From: Anthopleura xanthogrammica
Taxonomy: Eukaryota; Cnidaria; Anthozoa; Actiniaria; Actiniidae
Length of the DNA stretch: 64,000 bases
Reading direction: 5' to 3'
Assembly: GCA_964019055.1 (NCBI GenBank)
Contig: OZ025213.1
Location: forward strand, 10,076,583-10,140,582
The notes beneath the pieces were generated by a model, which was not told the origin of the DNA, did not search any database, and worked only from the letters and a program-made list of their open reading frames with translations. Within the stretch, counting starts at the first letter, position 1. Every line of letters begins with the position of its first letter. Of the stretch, positions 15,001-28,800 are shown in pieces. The translations under genes were made by a program, and so were the position numbers.

Positions 15001-18000
15001 CAACAATGATGGCATTATGAAAGTGAAGCTAACACCAGTTGAGGCACTGGTCAATATTGCTGATCTGACGATAAAGAAAGGTAATGGCACTTAAAACAGC
15101 ATCAATTGGTAATTACTGTTTCATTTACTATAGTTTACAGACTCTCATGTATTTATATCATATATTTTGTAGGAGGTAAACTCATGATTGAAACAAAATA
15201 CATCAGTATTAAAGGCAATGATCTTGTAGTAGAAAGTGGTGGCATCATCGATAGTACTGGAGGTGGTTATCCAGCAGGACAAGGTCCAGGAGCTGGTACA
15301 GGATCGGCCGGAGGATCGTTTGCCTCAGCTGGGGGTTTAGCAGCTCCTGAAAGACAATATGGCTCGTTGTTTTTGCCCTCTCAACCCGGTAGTGGTGGTG
15401 GATACGGTGCAGGAGGAGCATGGTTGGAAATAAACACAGGGAGCACTGTTGCCGTTGATGGTATAATTACTAATAACGGAAAGGGCGGTGGAACGAACGG
15501 CGGTGGAAGTGGTGGAACAGTAAACATCAAAACTGTTTTTCTAAAAGGATATGGAACTGTTGAAGCCAGTGGAGGTAATGAAGACAAGTAAAGTATTATA
15601 TTCCGGATAGAGTCTTCTTTCTAGTTATTGAATGTGCTGTTAATCTAAGTATTTGCCTGAACTTGCAACCATTTGTAACTATTTTTTACTTCCATTTAAG
15701 GTCGCAGCTCAAGAGGTGGTGGATCCGGAGGTCGCATTACAGTTATTTTAACCAAGGCTTTCATTTTCCGAGGCAAACTTGCTGCTGTAGGTGGCGAGAG
15801 CTCTAGTTCAAATCATGGCTCTCCTGGTACCGTGTATATAAAGACTTCTATTGGGGATGATGTTTACAAACTTTTGTGCGTAGACAATCAACACCGAGAT
15901 GAAAAATTCAAGCTGATTTTGAACGAGCCAGGAACTAATGAATATCGCTTTAGTGAGGTTAGACTCTTGAGAAAAGCAGTCGTGGCTGTAAATGCGGTAA
16001 GTAAATTGATTTCCGTACCGTATTTGTTTGACATACAATTCCCTACTTTCACATTGCTCGTAATACATTGCGGGAGGGGGGGGGGGGGGGGTAGAGATAA
16101 ACAGGGTAAAAACCGCACATATTTTGCTAAAGACTGATCAGACGATTTAGCAAGTACGTCTTGTGATATGAAAATATGTATTTTTTATCACTTTTTTAAC
16201 ACTAAACTTCGTGATGTTCTGAATGTGGGGAAAATAATTCAAAATGATCTATTCGATGAAATAACTATCAAATTCATATGTTTTGGAGCGGCTAACCCCC
16301 AACCGCAACGAATTATGGGCAGTATGCAAGTAGAAAACTATATGATTACCTAATTTAATAGACCTTTCCCAAATTCGCTTACGTGACCACCAAACATGCA
16401 ATGTCTGTAATTCAAAGTTGAACTTGATGTGTGATTTACTATATTTGATTAACTCCAGCTTATAATTATAGACGTTGTTGCGTGGCCATTCACCAGTTTC
16501 GAGAAAGGTTTATTGGGCTGGGTTTCAATGATTTTTCATATGATATAACAAGGAACTGTAACGACGCAGCTAATCCATGAAAAGCTGCAGCGTTTGTTGA
16601 TGCTAATCTTTATATTACTTAAGGATTTTATTGTTTCATGAATAGAAATCTGGAGTGGTTCCGGTATTACACGTTATAAAGGCTACAGGAGACCGAACGG
16701 GAGTCTTTTACGTAAACCCAGGAACACGGATACACGTTGATTCAGAAAGCATTCGAACTCAAGCACCTGTTAACTTTGAAGTCAAACAAAAGGGAGGATT
16801 AGTGTTGCCCTTGTTAACGGTTCTCGCTGGATCAAGAACACCAGTGTTAAATATTGAAGGTCATCTGTATGGTATCGAAGAGCTGCGCGTTTCCAAGAAC
16901 TTGATTGCAAGGTTTGGATTATCTGGACGATCCTCCTGCTTTGGTTGTGGTGTATCCACTCCAGCATCGGTTGGTCATTATTGGATTCAAAAGGTGCAAG
17001 CAATGCAAGGCGCAAATGTAGAAGTTTTAAGTAACTCAAAGGACGTTAAATCACAGACGGTCGTCTTGTACATAAAACAAATGGAATTAAAAGGCACTGG
17101 CAGAATAAAAGCAGACGTGATAAACATGATTACCGATTTTATGAGTGTGGAATATGACGCTAAAGTAGACACTTCTTCTCGAGGATACCCTGCTTATAAT
17201 GGGCCTGGATATCGTAGTGAATGTAGTTCTTCTGTTGGTGCTGGGCATGGAGGTGTTGGCGGATATGGTGAACTCTGGGGCTGTTCTAAATGCAAGCAAA
17301 ATGGTAAGTACATTCACTGTTCTAACTTTTTTCCTTAATGACAAATAAGATTTGTTGTAAATAAATTTATTGTGCGTTTGTGTCCGTAACGTTCGGAATC
17401 GGTGGATTATGCTGTGAATTGTTTGAGAACTATATTGAATTTTTACTACTTATTCCTATTTCATATATTAATTTTTATTTGATATTTATTTTAATTTTCT
17501 ATTTATTATCTTAACATGACAATGTTCTTGGTATTAGGCGTACCTATACAAATCTAAGTTTAAAATTGATATAAGCACAATTATGTTACCATTACTTATA
17601 AGTATCTTTGTTTATTTTATAGGTCAAAACACCGCTTATGAGGACCCTTGTACTGCGAGTATGGCTGGAAGTGGGGGGAGTAAATCAGGTGGAGGAGTCA
17701 TTTATGTAACAACCGAACGCCTTATGGAGCTAGATGGTTCTTTAGATGCAAATGCATATAGCTATGCAAGTGCTGGTCAAGGGGGTGGAAGTGGAGGAAC
17801 GATATCAATTACAGCAAGGTATGTATTTCTACATGACAACATATCTTACATATTCTGATTTAAAGTCTGGATCCCATTGACATACTCTGCCATAATTGTA
17901 ACTTTAATTGTATCATATACTTTATCCAACTTTAAAAGAAGTGACGATTGCTGTCTAGTAAAGCAGTATCACTTCGGTAACATTCGATTTCTCCTAATTT

Positions 18001-21000
18001 CATAGATATTTCGAAGGTCATGGGAATTTGAAGGTTCAAGGAGGGAATGGCGCCTATCGTTCTCATGGTGGACAATGGCATAATGGACATTGGCTTTGTT
18101 ATCAGTATTATCAAGGTGGAGGAGGAGGTGGTGGGCACATACGTCATTTCTCACCTGAAGCAGTAAGGAGAGACATACTATTACACAGATATGTAGCTGG
18201 AGGTCGTCCTAGATCTGGAAATGGAAGAATATGCGCAGACGGAAACAAATGTAATGGGCATGGAACCTGGTCAACGATATCAGAAACTTGCGTATGCTCC
18301 TCAGGATACTACGGTGTCAGTTGTGCATACTATTGCGATCCTATGACAACTTGCTTGAAGCACGGTTTTTGTTCCAATTCTGGTGGGTGTATTTGTAATG
18401 AAGGATTTGTGGGGTACCACTGTGAGCATCGATGTGATCGTGAAAAAAGTTGCAGTGGAAAGGGACGTTGCGCCGTCACAGGACAATGTATCTGCGATCC
18501 TTGTTACCATGGTGATAAATGTCAATATCAATGTTCTGGAAGTGGTATTTGCGTTGCCAATACATGTAAATGTAGCCCTTGCTTCATAGGCACATACTGC
18601 CATTCCGAGTGTTCTGATCACGGAAAGTGCATGAATACAACGTGCCACTGTTCCAAAAACTGGAAGGGTCAATTCTGTGAAATACCTATGTGCCCTAATG
18701 ACTGTTCAGGGAATGGCGTATGTAATAGTGCTCTCTTGAAATGCGAATGTGATCCAGGTTGGGGTGGTGATGATTGCGGTATACCTGATTGTCCAGGTGA
18801 ACCTAGCTGTTTTGGACGAGGCGAATGTAAAGAAGTTAAAAAAGGTATCACTGCTTGTCAAAACTGCTCTAAAGGATGGATGGGTCCAGCATGTAATGAT
18901 CCATGCCTATATGGTATACAACAGCCCATGGATAGTGGGATATGTAGCTGTGATCCATGTTGGGCCGGCCAGGGATGTGATTCGCTATGTATGGGACATG
19001 GAACGTGCAAGTCGAATAAATGTGTTTGTGATCCATTGAGTGGCTGGCGCGGGGAGGTGTGCCAAATCCCAGGATGTCCTGGTATAAGAGAGGACTGCAG
19101 TGGCAATGGCGAATGCAATGGTGCAACACGTGAATGTGCTTGTAATGAAGGCTGGACTGGTGTTGGTTGTCACATTCCCGATTGCCCCGGAGCACCAGAC
19201 TGTTATAACCGTGGATTCTGCAATACTACACTAAAACCCCCTTCATGTACGGGTTGTTCACATGGATGGATGGGGCCAGGGTGCGCTGATCCCTGCCTTT
19301 TCGGAGAACAATTACCACCAGGCAGTGGCATTTGTAAATGCTGGCCTGGATTTTCAGGGGTAGGATGTAACAGCGAATGTTCAGAACATGGCATGGTGGT
19401 AAATGATATATGTATATGTAATGATGAATGGCGTGGAACACTTTGTGATAACCCAGGCTGTCCTGGAATTGGAGCAGCCTGTAATGCGCACGGCGACTGC
19501 AACGCAGCAACTCACGAGTGTACATGCCGCGAGGGCTGGACAGGAAGAGGGTGTGAGATTCCTGACTGCCAAGGAGATCCTAACTGCTTTAACCGCGGAT
19601 GTTGTAATACTACATATGATCATCCAGTTTGTACGAGCTGTTTACAAGGCTGGATGGGACCAGGGTGTGGAGATCCCTGTTTACATGGACAACAGGTTCC
19701 AATGGACAGTGGAAACTGTGTTTGTGAAGCTGGATGGGTTGGCGTCGGCTGCAATAGCGAGTGTTCTGAACATGGAAATGTCTTAAATGGTACATGCAAG
19801 TGCGATGCAGGTTGGCGAGGAAAATACTGTGAAGTTCCAGGGTGCCCAGGTATAGCTAGTGACTGTAGTGACCATGGGGAATGTAACAGTGGAACCCATT
19901 CTTGCATCTGTCAAAACGGCTGGAGAGGAGATGGATGTGAAATACCAGACTGCCCAGGGGATCCAGACTGCAACAACAGAGGTTTCTATTTCTACTTGTT
20001 TTTCTTGAAAAAAAATGTGAACTTAATTTTTGAACTTAAAAAAAATCTTAATTTTAATTCTGTTGTATTTAGGCCATTGTAATTCAAGCTACAATCCCCC
20101 GGTGTGTACCAACTGTATTAAAGGTTGGATGGGACCAGGATGCGGAGATCACTGCACCCATGGTGTTCAAGTTCCAATGGATAGTGGTAATTGCAAATGT
20201 AAACCGTGCTATTCCGGAAGTGGTTGCGATATGGAGTGCTCCAAACATGGGAGATGTGATGGCGAGAAATGTGTTTGCAACCCACTCTTAGGATGGCGTG
20301 GGTCCGTTTGCGAAGTTCCAGGATGTCCAGGAGTTGGTGAAGACTGTAGTGCTCATGGGGTTTGTGACAGTGCTAACCACAAATGTATATGTGACCCAGG
20401 TACACTGATATTCATTTTAATTAATATATAAATAAATAAGAATTAAATAAATGAAAAATAATACGATTATAAATTGGTATTTTGGCAACATCACAGAGTG
20501 GCTATTTATACGTCAAAATTTTCACAGTGGCTATTGAGTGAAATTGTCACATAACTTATGCAAAAATACGTAAATTTTAATTTTAATATGCTTGTTATCC
20601 TTTAGTTTAATTTAACAACAACAACCGCAACAACAACAACGACTATATAGCTGATATATGCAAACCTTATGTACTTAACATATATATTGTACCAATTTTT
20701 GAAATCTATTTTTAAGGCTGGAAGGGAGTAGGATGTCACATACCTGATTGTCCTGGAACACCCGACTGCTTTGGCCGTGGGTTTTGTAATGGGACAGGAC
20801 GACAAACCCCTCGTTGCACTGGTTGCAAAATGGGCTGGATGGGCGAAGATTGTAACCAACTTTGTGTGCATGGTAAAGCTAAAAATGGACTATGCAATTG
20901 CGATGCTTGTTACTCTGGAAGTGGGTGTCAATTTGAGTGTTCAGGCCACGGTGAATGTATACAAGGAAAGTGTCACTGCGATCGGTTGCCTGGCGATGCA

Positions 21001-24000
21001 TATGTTGGTGATAAGTGCGAGCTTCCTGGTTGCCCAGGTAAAGATGGCAAATGCAGTGGTAATGGATTTTGTAATATGAAACTCAGAAGGTGTGAATGTT
21101 ATCCTGGTTGGGCTGGTGATGGATGTGATGAATTTGACTGTCCGGGTAATCCTTCGTGTATGGGACATGGTCATTGCAGCAACGAGTATCCACGAACATG
21201 TAATTGTTTCCCAAAATGGGCTGGCGAAGCCTGTGGTATTCCGTGTATTCATGGTGTGAACTATGGTAACTCATCAGGATGTATTTGTGATTCTTGTTAC
21301 TCTGGTGTCGGCTGCGATTTGCTGTGTTCTGGAAATGGGCAATGTCACAATGGTTCTTGTTTCTGCCAGCTAGAAAAAGGTTTTAAAGGAAAAACATGTG
21401 CGATTCCAAGCTGCCCTGGCTTTCCACTGGACTGTAGTGGTCATGGCACTTGTAACAAAGCTAACTTAAAATGCACCTGTGACCCAGGGTGGACTGGTAT
21501 CGCGTGTCACATGCCTGATTGCCAGGGAAAACCTCCGTGTAACAATCGTGGTATTTGTCAGCCGCCACTATATGATGGTGCTCAGCCTATCTGCGCTTGT
21601 AAAAGAGGCTGGGCTGGCGTAGCCTGTGAGCTTCCTTGCATTCATGGCAACACAACCAAAGAAGGCAAATGTGAATGCGATCCTTGTTACGATGACAAGG
21701 GATGTCAATTCATGTGTTCAAATCACAGTACCACATGTGTTAATGATAATTGTGACTGTGGATTTGATGGCTGGCGAGGACCTTATTGTTCAGCTAAAGG
21801 ATGCCCTGGGCATAAGGTTGACTGCTCTGGTCATGGTCAGTGTTTGACTTCGTCTGGCACATGCATATGTGAACCTGGATGGAAGGGTAAGTATAAATAT
21901 TTCACTATAACTCGTGCTCTCTCGTTTTTAAAGAAGCTTTCTTAAACTTATAATTCGACTTTTATTTCTTTTGAATTTTAAAGTATCTACTCGTAGATTT
22001 AAATTGTCTGCAAAGTGCACGAGAAAGCACATAATTTGTATTTTTGACAACGGGAAAACGACGTGGATGTCTTATCGCGAACGAGTGAGTCAACAACCGA
22101 GTCAGCTACATGATATGAAAAATGAGTGAACAAAAGCAATATCACTCCCTTACTGATAATTTGTTTGATTCATGTTTTGAATCTATACAATAACTCAGAA
22201 TAACTCTCTACAGTTTACCGTGAACTCATATTGTATTTCGAAAATAAAGACGAATTGCTAGAGAGTTTTTTATTTGTACTTTTGAAGATAATGCATGATT
22301 ATTTACACCAACTTATAATTCGAATCCCGGCTTGAACTCATAATTTCAATGCGCTTCTCATTATTCTTATTTAGTATAAATACAAAGGTGATTATACAAA
22401 ATCGCGCGCTCTGATTGGTTTTCTATCTCGGATTATCAGCCGATAATCACCTTTTCGGACAAAATGGCTGTCAGCGTGACCGTCGCGCTTTTAAAAAATA
22501 AAATATTTTCACTTTCAATGTTGTTTCCTTCTTTCTTTTTTGAAATAATCACCTTTTTATTTATACTAAAACAATTATTCACCTCAAGCTCAGTGGTTAT
22601 CGATGAATATTTACCTCGCAGCTCGAAGACTCGCCGCTCGGTAAATATTCATCGATAATCACTTCGCCTTCGGCGAATAACTGCTAAATATTACTTGTAA
22701 CATTTTTACTGTAATCGATTTAAACAAAACCGTTTTAAAACTTCAAAATTAATACTTTAATTTTGTTTAAAGGAATGGGATGCGAACTACTTGATTGCCC
22801 TGGAGAAATAAACTGCAACGGCAGAGCAATTTGCATACCTGCTAAACCTCCATACTGTGGTCCGTGTCAGCCTGGATGGGCTGGCATAGCTTGCGAAACC
22901 CCATGTGTTAACGGAAGTCAAAGTAAGACTAATCCTAGAAAATGTGAATGTGACTTCTGCTTTACGGGTATAAGCTGTGATCTCATGTGCTCTGGAAAGA
23001 ATGGTACGAAATGCATTAATGGCTCATGTGACTGTGGATTTGAAGGATGGAGAGGAGATCGCTGTGAAAATGTTGGATGTCCTGGATGGAGTACTGATTG
23101 CTCTGGACATGGAACTTGCAATAGTGCTACTAGGCAGTGTGACTGCAATCGAAATTGGAGAGGTATTGGCTGTGAAATACCTGATTGCCCGGGTGGACCA
23201 AATTGTAATGGCAATGGAAAGTGCATATCCTCAAAGATACCTTACTGCAGTTGTAGTAAAGGATGGATGGGTTCTGCTTGTGAAATTGAATGTGCTCATG
23301 GAAAAGTACGGCGTACAGCTGACGGCGGTTTCATTTGTGAATGTGAAAAGTGCTACAATGGAATTTCCTGTAACTTGGAGTGCACTGGAAGAGGGAATTG
23401 CACGAACGGAAAATGCGACTGCGGTTTTGAAGGATGGCGTGGACCCGCGTGTGAAACGAAAGGATGTCCTGGATGGAAACGCGACTGTAGTGGACATGGC
23501 TCATGCATATCCTCCCTTGGAATGTGCGTTTGCCGACCGGGATGGGGCGGACGAGGGTGCCATATACCTCAATGTGCTGGTGGAGGAAACTGCAGTGGGC
23601 ATGGTATTTGTGACGGTGAAAATCATGATCCTCCTATTTGTGTAACTTGTGATCCAGGGTATATGGGAGATGACTGCGGTACACCTTGTGTCAATGGAAA
23701 TGTAACAAATAACGTAAATGGACAGTTATGCTCATGTGATAGTTGCTTTACTGGACGTTCGTGTGACAAAGAGTGTGATTCCCATGGTAAATGCATACAA
23801 GGTCAATGTAAGTGTAGCAAAGGATGGCGAGGAGTGAAATGCGAGACTGTAGGTTGTCCTGGTAAAGGAACTGATTGCAGTAACCATGGAGTGTGTTTAA
23901 GTGCAACCCAAGAATGCGATTGTTTTAAGGGATGGAAAGGAGAAGGATGTGAGAAACCAGATTGCCCAGGTACACCAGATTGCGGAAATAAAGGGGATTG

Positions 24001-25799
24001 CGATGGAAGCTTCGCACCACCCGTTTGTGTGAACTGTACAAATGGCACAATGGGACCAGGCTGTGATCTACCTTGTATTCAAGGTACTGAATACCCACCC
24101 CAGTCATCCATTTGCAAATGTATTCCTTGTTTTCATGGCTTTGCGTGTGATATCGAATGTTCTGGAAAAGGTTATTGTAACTCATCTAAATGCATCTGTA
24201 ACCCTGGCAGTAAAGGAGAACTTTGTGAGCTACTGGACTGTCCAGGAGAGCCTGAATGTAGTAGTCATGGTGTCTGCATTATGCAATCAGGGACTTCTTT
24301 TCCCGAATGTCTTTGTGATCAAGGTTTTGATGGAAGTGACTGTAGTAAACTTGTGTGTCCAGGAACTCCGATGTGTAATAACCGTGGTAACTGTACGCTT
24401 GTCAAAGGAGTACCCAGCTGCCAGTGTCAAAACGAATTTCAAGGCAGTTCATGTGAGAAATGTAAACCCCGTTACACCGGATCTAATTGCGAGCTTTGCG
24501 TTACAAATTACATTGGATGGAATGACAAATGTGATATTTTTTGTGTACATGGTTACGCAACAGGTCCTAATGCTGACGTGTGTACGTGTTACAATGGCTC
24601 GGTAAATGGCCACTGGAATGGTTCAACATGCGAAGAATGCGCAAAAGGGTACGCCATGTCAGATTGCAAAATATGTGATGGAACTCATGTGGGGGAGAAC
24701 TGTAGGGTCGACTGCGTAAAAACAAATGCCTTGTACCGCGATTCACGAGATGGTGATGGGGCTACTGCAACAAATGAAGTCCGTCCTTTCTTAGATTGTT
24801 TAAAGCGTTTTGATAATGGAACAGTAACAGCATGGTTTGGTTACGAAAATAAGAATCTGTTCAATGTTTATATTGATGTGGGACCGGACAATCGCTTTAC
24901 TTGGCCATACCCTGAAATTGTGCCTGGTGGACTACTCGGTTTTGTTAAACGATCAAGTGGCATTGCCTCAAGCACCGTAATACCCCTTAAATCATTGAAT
25001 TATAAGCAGCCAACAAAACTTCTTCCTGGAAAACATCATCGTGTTTTCAGCATGAGGTAAGCAATTGAAAATTTCTGGCAAATTTTACATCACCTGTCAA
25101 CGCCCTGGCTTATCTGGATCTTTAATTCGAGACGTCTGTTGCGATTGGAGATCTGAAATCTGCAATCTAAGACCGAGAACAAGCGCAGGTCATTGCGCTG
25201 GAAGGTGGTAGTATTATTTGGATATTTACTTTCCTTCATATCTTAACCAACTAAATGCCCTGAATTAATTTTGTTCTCAAATTTCAGATTTCAGAACTCC
25301 GACCGACAATGTTTTTTTAGATGTTATTGTTACGTTTTAATTTTAATACATTTATTGATTGATTCTAATGTTATTTTATTTTAGAGTTGACAATATGTTG
25401 CCGTTGGTCTGGGTTCTTGCAAATCCTCCATCAAACAAGCGACTGTTCATTTACGTCAATGCTTCGAGTATGAACTACCGAGAATGTAACATTTCCAAGA
25501 ATAATGTGAGTTGATAACTTTAATTTACCATACAGACATTTACGTGAAATACGGCCGGCAGTTTTAAACATAAGTTAATTATTAAACTCATAAAAGTAAG
25601 CTTGTTTAACAGAAATACGCTAAGAGCTATAAATCCATGGAACTCTTTGTCTGGTTATAAAGCAGTTTTCGTATGAATCTAATCAAACTCATGTAGATAA
25701 TTCATTTTCAAGTTTGGAGTCGGAGTGAATAATGAACTCAATATTCGAATATTAAATTAACTAATGGTTCTAAGGGGATACGCTTGGACTGTTTTGACT

Positions 25800-25860
<61 letters not shown>

Positions 25861-28800
25861 TAATAGTAATAATGAGAATAATAATAATAATAATTTTATT
25901 AATTCTAATAACAATAAGATTTCAAACTCGAGTTTAAAACCCTATAATGAGCATTAAAATAGACTGCCTCGAAGCTTAGAGATCAGCAAATTATATACGG
26001 TTTTCCAAAATAAAAAAATGCCTATGTATGGTAAATACAATTTCCGTTTTTAGTTTGATTGGATCTCTATATATACCTTTTGATAACTAAAATATTTTTT
26101 TAACAGCGCAACCAAAACTATCACCAATGTGTATGCCGAGACGGATTTTGGGGAAGAGACTGTGCAAACACCTGTCCCGGAGGATCACAATCGCCATGCT
26201 ATGGAAATGGAATATGCAACAAGACTTCCGGATCATGTATTTGTGATATAAACTGGCGTGGAAATAAATTTTGTAATGAATGCTCCATTGGCTGGTACGG
26301 GAAAGACTGCTCCGTCGTTCTAAAAGCAAATAATCGAACCTCAAGTGCTTTTGGCTTAGGGAACTTTATCACATTTGATGGAGCCATGTATCGATTCTTT
26401 GGAAATGGTGAATATTATCTATTTGTTGCCGAGTACGGTTCGCTGGAAGTCCAAGCTCGCATGGTGTCGTGCTACTCTTCAAGCTCCTGCATCAATGCCG
26501 TAGCACTGAATATTAGTAGAACAACCATTTTGATTCATGGACGGTTCAAAACCTCTGGTGAGCCAGTAGTGCTTGTTAATGGGCAAGAAACTCATTCCTT
26601 AACGGCTGTGTTTGGTCCCGAAGAAGATAAGTTAGTTTTTAGTCGAACTTCCACACTCAGATACAGATTTGAAAATACTTATGGACTGCGACTTGATGTG
26701 AGGCTATATGACCGTTACATGGACATCAAAATACACCTAAAAAATGATACATCTTGCCTGAAAAGCAAGGGGCTCTGGGGAAACTGCAATGGAGTCTTTT
26801 TTGATGACTTTACAAGTAAAATTAAAAATTCAGTTAAAAGCCTTAACGTATCGCAGTATTACATTCACGAAGTCTACGGCCCTTCATGGAAAGTACCTTT
26901 GGAAAACAGTCTTTTTACGTATAACTTTAATCGTTACCGTGAGCAGCGTAATCTTAAAGGAGGTGGATATGCCCTGTTTTTAAATAACACCGGTGTACAA
27001 ACAGGAGAAATATTCAGTTTTTCAGCATCTGACATAACCATAGAATTCTTATTGAAACTGGAAAAAGAAAATGGAACAATCATTTCCTATGCTACGATGG
27101 AAACCTTTGCAGTAGTGCTTTCAAGCAGGAAAGTTTTTCTTCAATATTCAAGCACAGACTTTGACACATTAATTTCTTTGGACATTGGGAAATACTATCA
27201 AGTAGCTTTGGTGTGGTCAAGTAAATTCAAAATTTTACACTTTTATATAATGGACAATGATGGTGCAATCCGAAGTCGCAACTTTCCCATTAACACCAAT
27301 TTCAATATCTTCGAACCAGGTGGAGTGTTAGCTTTAGGTTACTGGGCTCCTTCTCCTTCGGGACATCGTGGGATTCATCCCAGTACTGGATTCGTAGGCG
27401 AGATAGATGAATTACGTATATGGAATGCAAAACTTCCCTCGTTCGCTGTCTCTTCTAACTGGCAAAGAAATGTTGGGTGCAAAAAGATACCAGGTTTAGC
27501 AAATTTGTGGAAGTTTAACGAGGGGCAAGGCAACGTTGCTCATGACTGCATATCAGGAGTTCACATGCTTATGAAATACCCGATATGGCAAAACATTTCT
27601 TGGGTATTTTCATCCGTCGAAATTCCGTTGTTTTCATACGACACCCTTACTGTATACAGTACCAGGTTTGAAGAATATCTGGCCTTGAAAGACGCTAAAC
27701 GCCAATGTGAAAATGTAATATCGAAGTCAATCCTCACAAAATCGCTGTCATTCCAAAATGATTCAACATTGTCCTTCTTTTACCTCACATGTTTGCATTC
27801 AGTAACAAGAACCAATGAATTAAGTAGTGCTTACTGGATTGCTATGTCTATATCCGACTTCTACTCCACATTATTGCCAAAGTCAAGATGGTATGCCAAA
27901 ACATTTTGTAAAGAAGTCAATAGATATAATTTCCCTGAATGGATTGGTCCTACCTGCAATACCTATTGTCAATTTGGAGTAAGAGATCCTTCAAATTATA
28001 TTCATTGTCAATGCAAGAATGGCTTTTTTGGAGTAAGTTGCTCAATGGAATGCCCTGGAGGTTACGTTCGCCCTTGCAATGGATTTTCTGTTTCATGTGA
28101 CCGTCTTACAGGCAAATGCGAATGTCCTGTGACAGCAAATCGATCTAGCGATTGCACCAAATGCGACCTTGGTTGGACATCTAGAGACTGTTCCGTAGCT
28201 ATAGCTAATACCATGAATTCCTCTGTCAAACCGTTTTGTCAAGGATTTGGTTCAGGCTACTATTCTACCTTTGACGGAATATACTATAACTTTGGAATTT
28301 TTGGAGAATATTACATCCTAGATACTCCTGAGCTTTCGGTGCAAGTGCGACAGATTCCGTGCAGTAACGAATCCTTTTGTATATCATCTATTAGTGTGAA
28401 GACCAAAGAAAAGTCCCTAACCATCCGAGCTCCTTTTACTGAGGAACAAGCACCTCTTCTTTGGATTTCAGGAAATCGCACACTTGCTACTTCAGGAGAC
28501 TTAGGAACAGGCTATAATTTCCAAAAAACACGACCTGATACTTATGAGGTGTCAAATACCATCATGTCAAGAAAGCATAATTCAGTTAAAATCACGTTAT
28601 GGGGACGATACCTGTCCTTCGAGCTAGTAGTAGATCGGAATCTTTGTTTCAAGGAGTCTGGTTTATGTTCGTCATGTGACAAAGATATGACTAATGACTT
28701 CAGTAATAGAAATGGTACATTGCTTTGGGGACAAAATGCAACACAAGCTATTGTTACACAAAGTCAAAGAAAACGTTGGGAGGTTTCGTCAGTCAACTCT

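Larger units (their letters stand above)
21887..22772 (+). other. Intron of 886 bp holding two inverted-repeat elements
   Basis: See the elements at 22,370-22,570 and 22,593-22,662. The short open frame at 22,464 lies between the arms and has no EGF-like residues. Confidence 0.8.

Noticed and set aside
22464..22658. Small open frame MAVSVTVALL in the intron
   Set aside because: It lies in and between foldback repeat arms and has no homology-like features.
18301..25000. Many long open frames on the minus strand and in other plus frames across the EGF zone
   Set aside because: They are shadows of Cys/Gly-rich coding sequence, lack splice or domain logic, and vanish outside the real exons.
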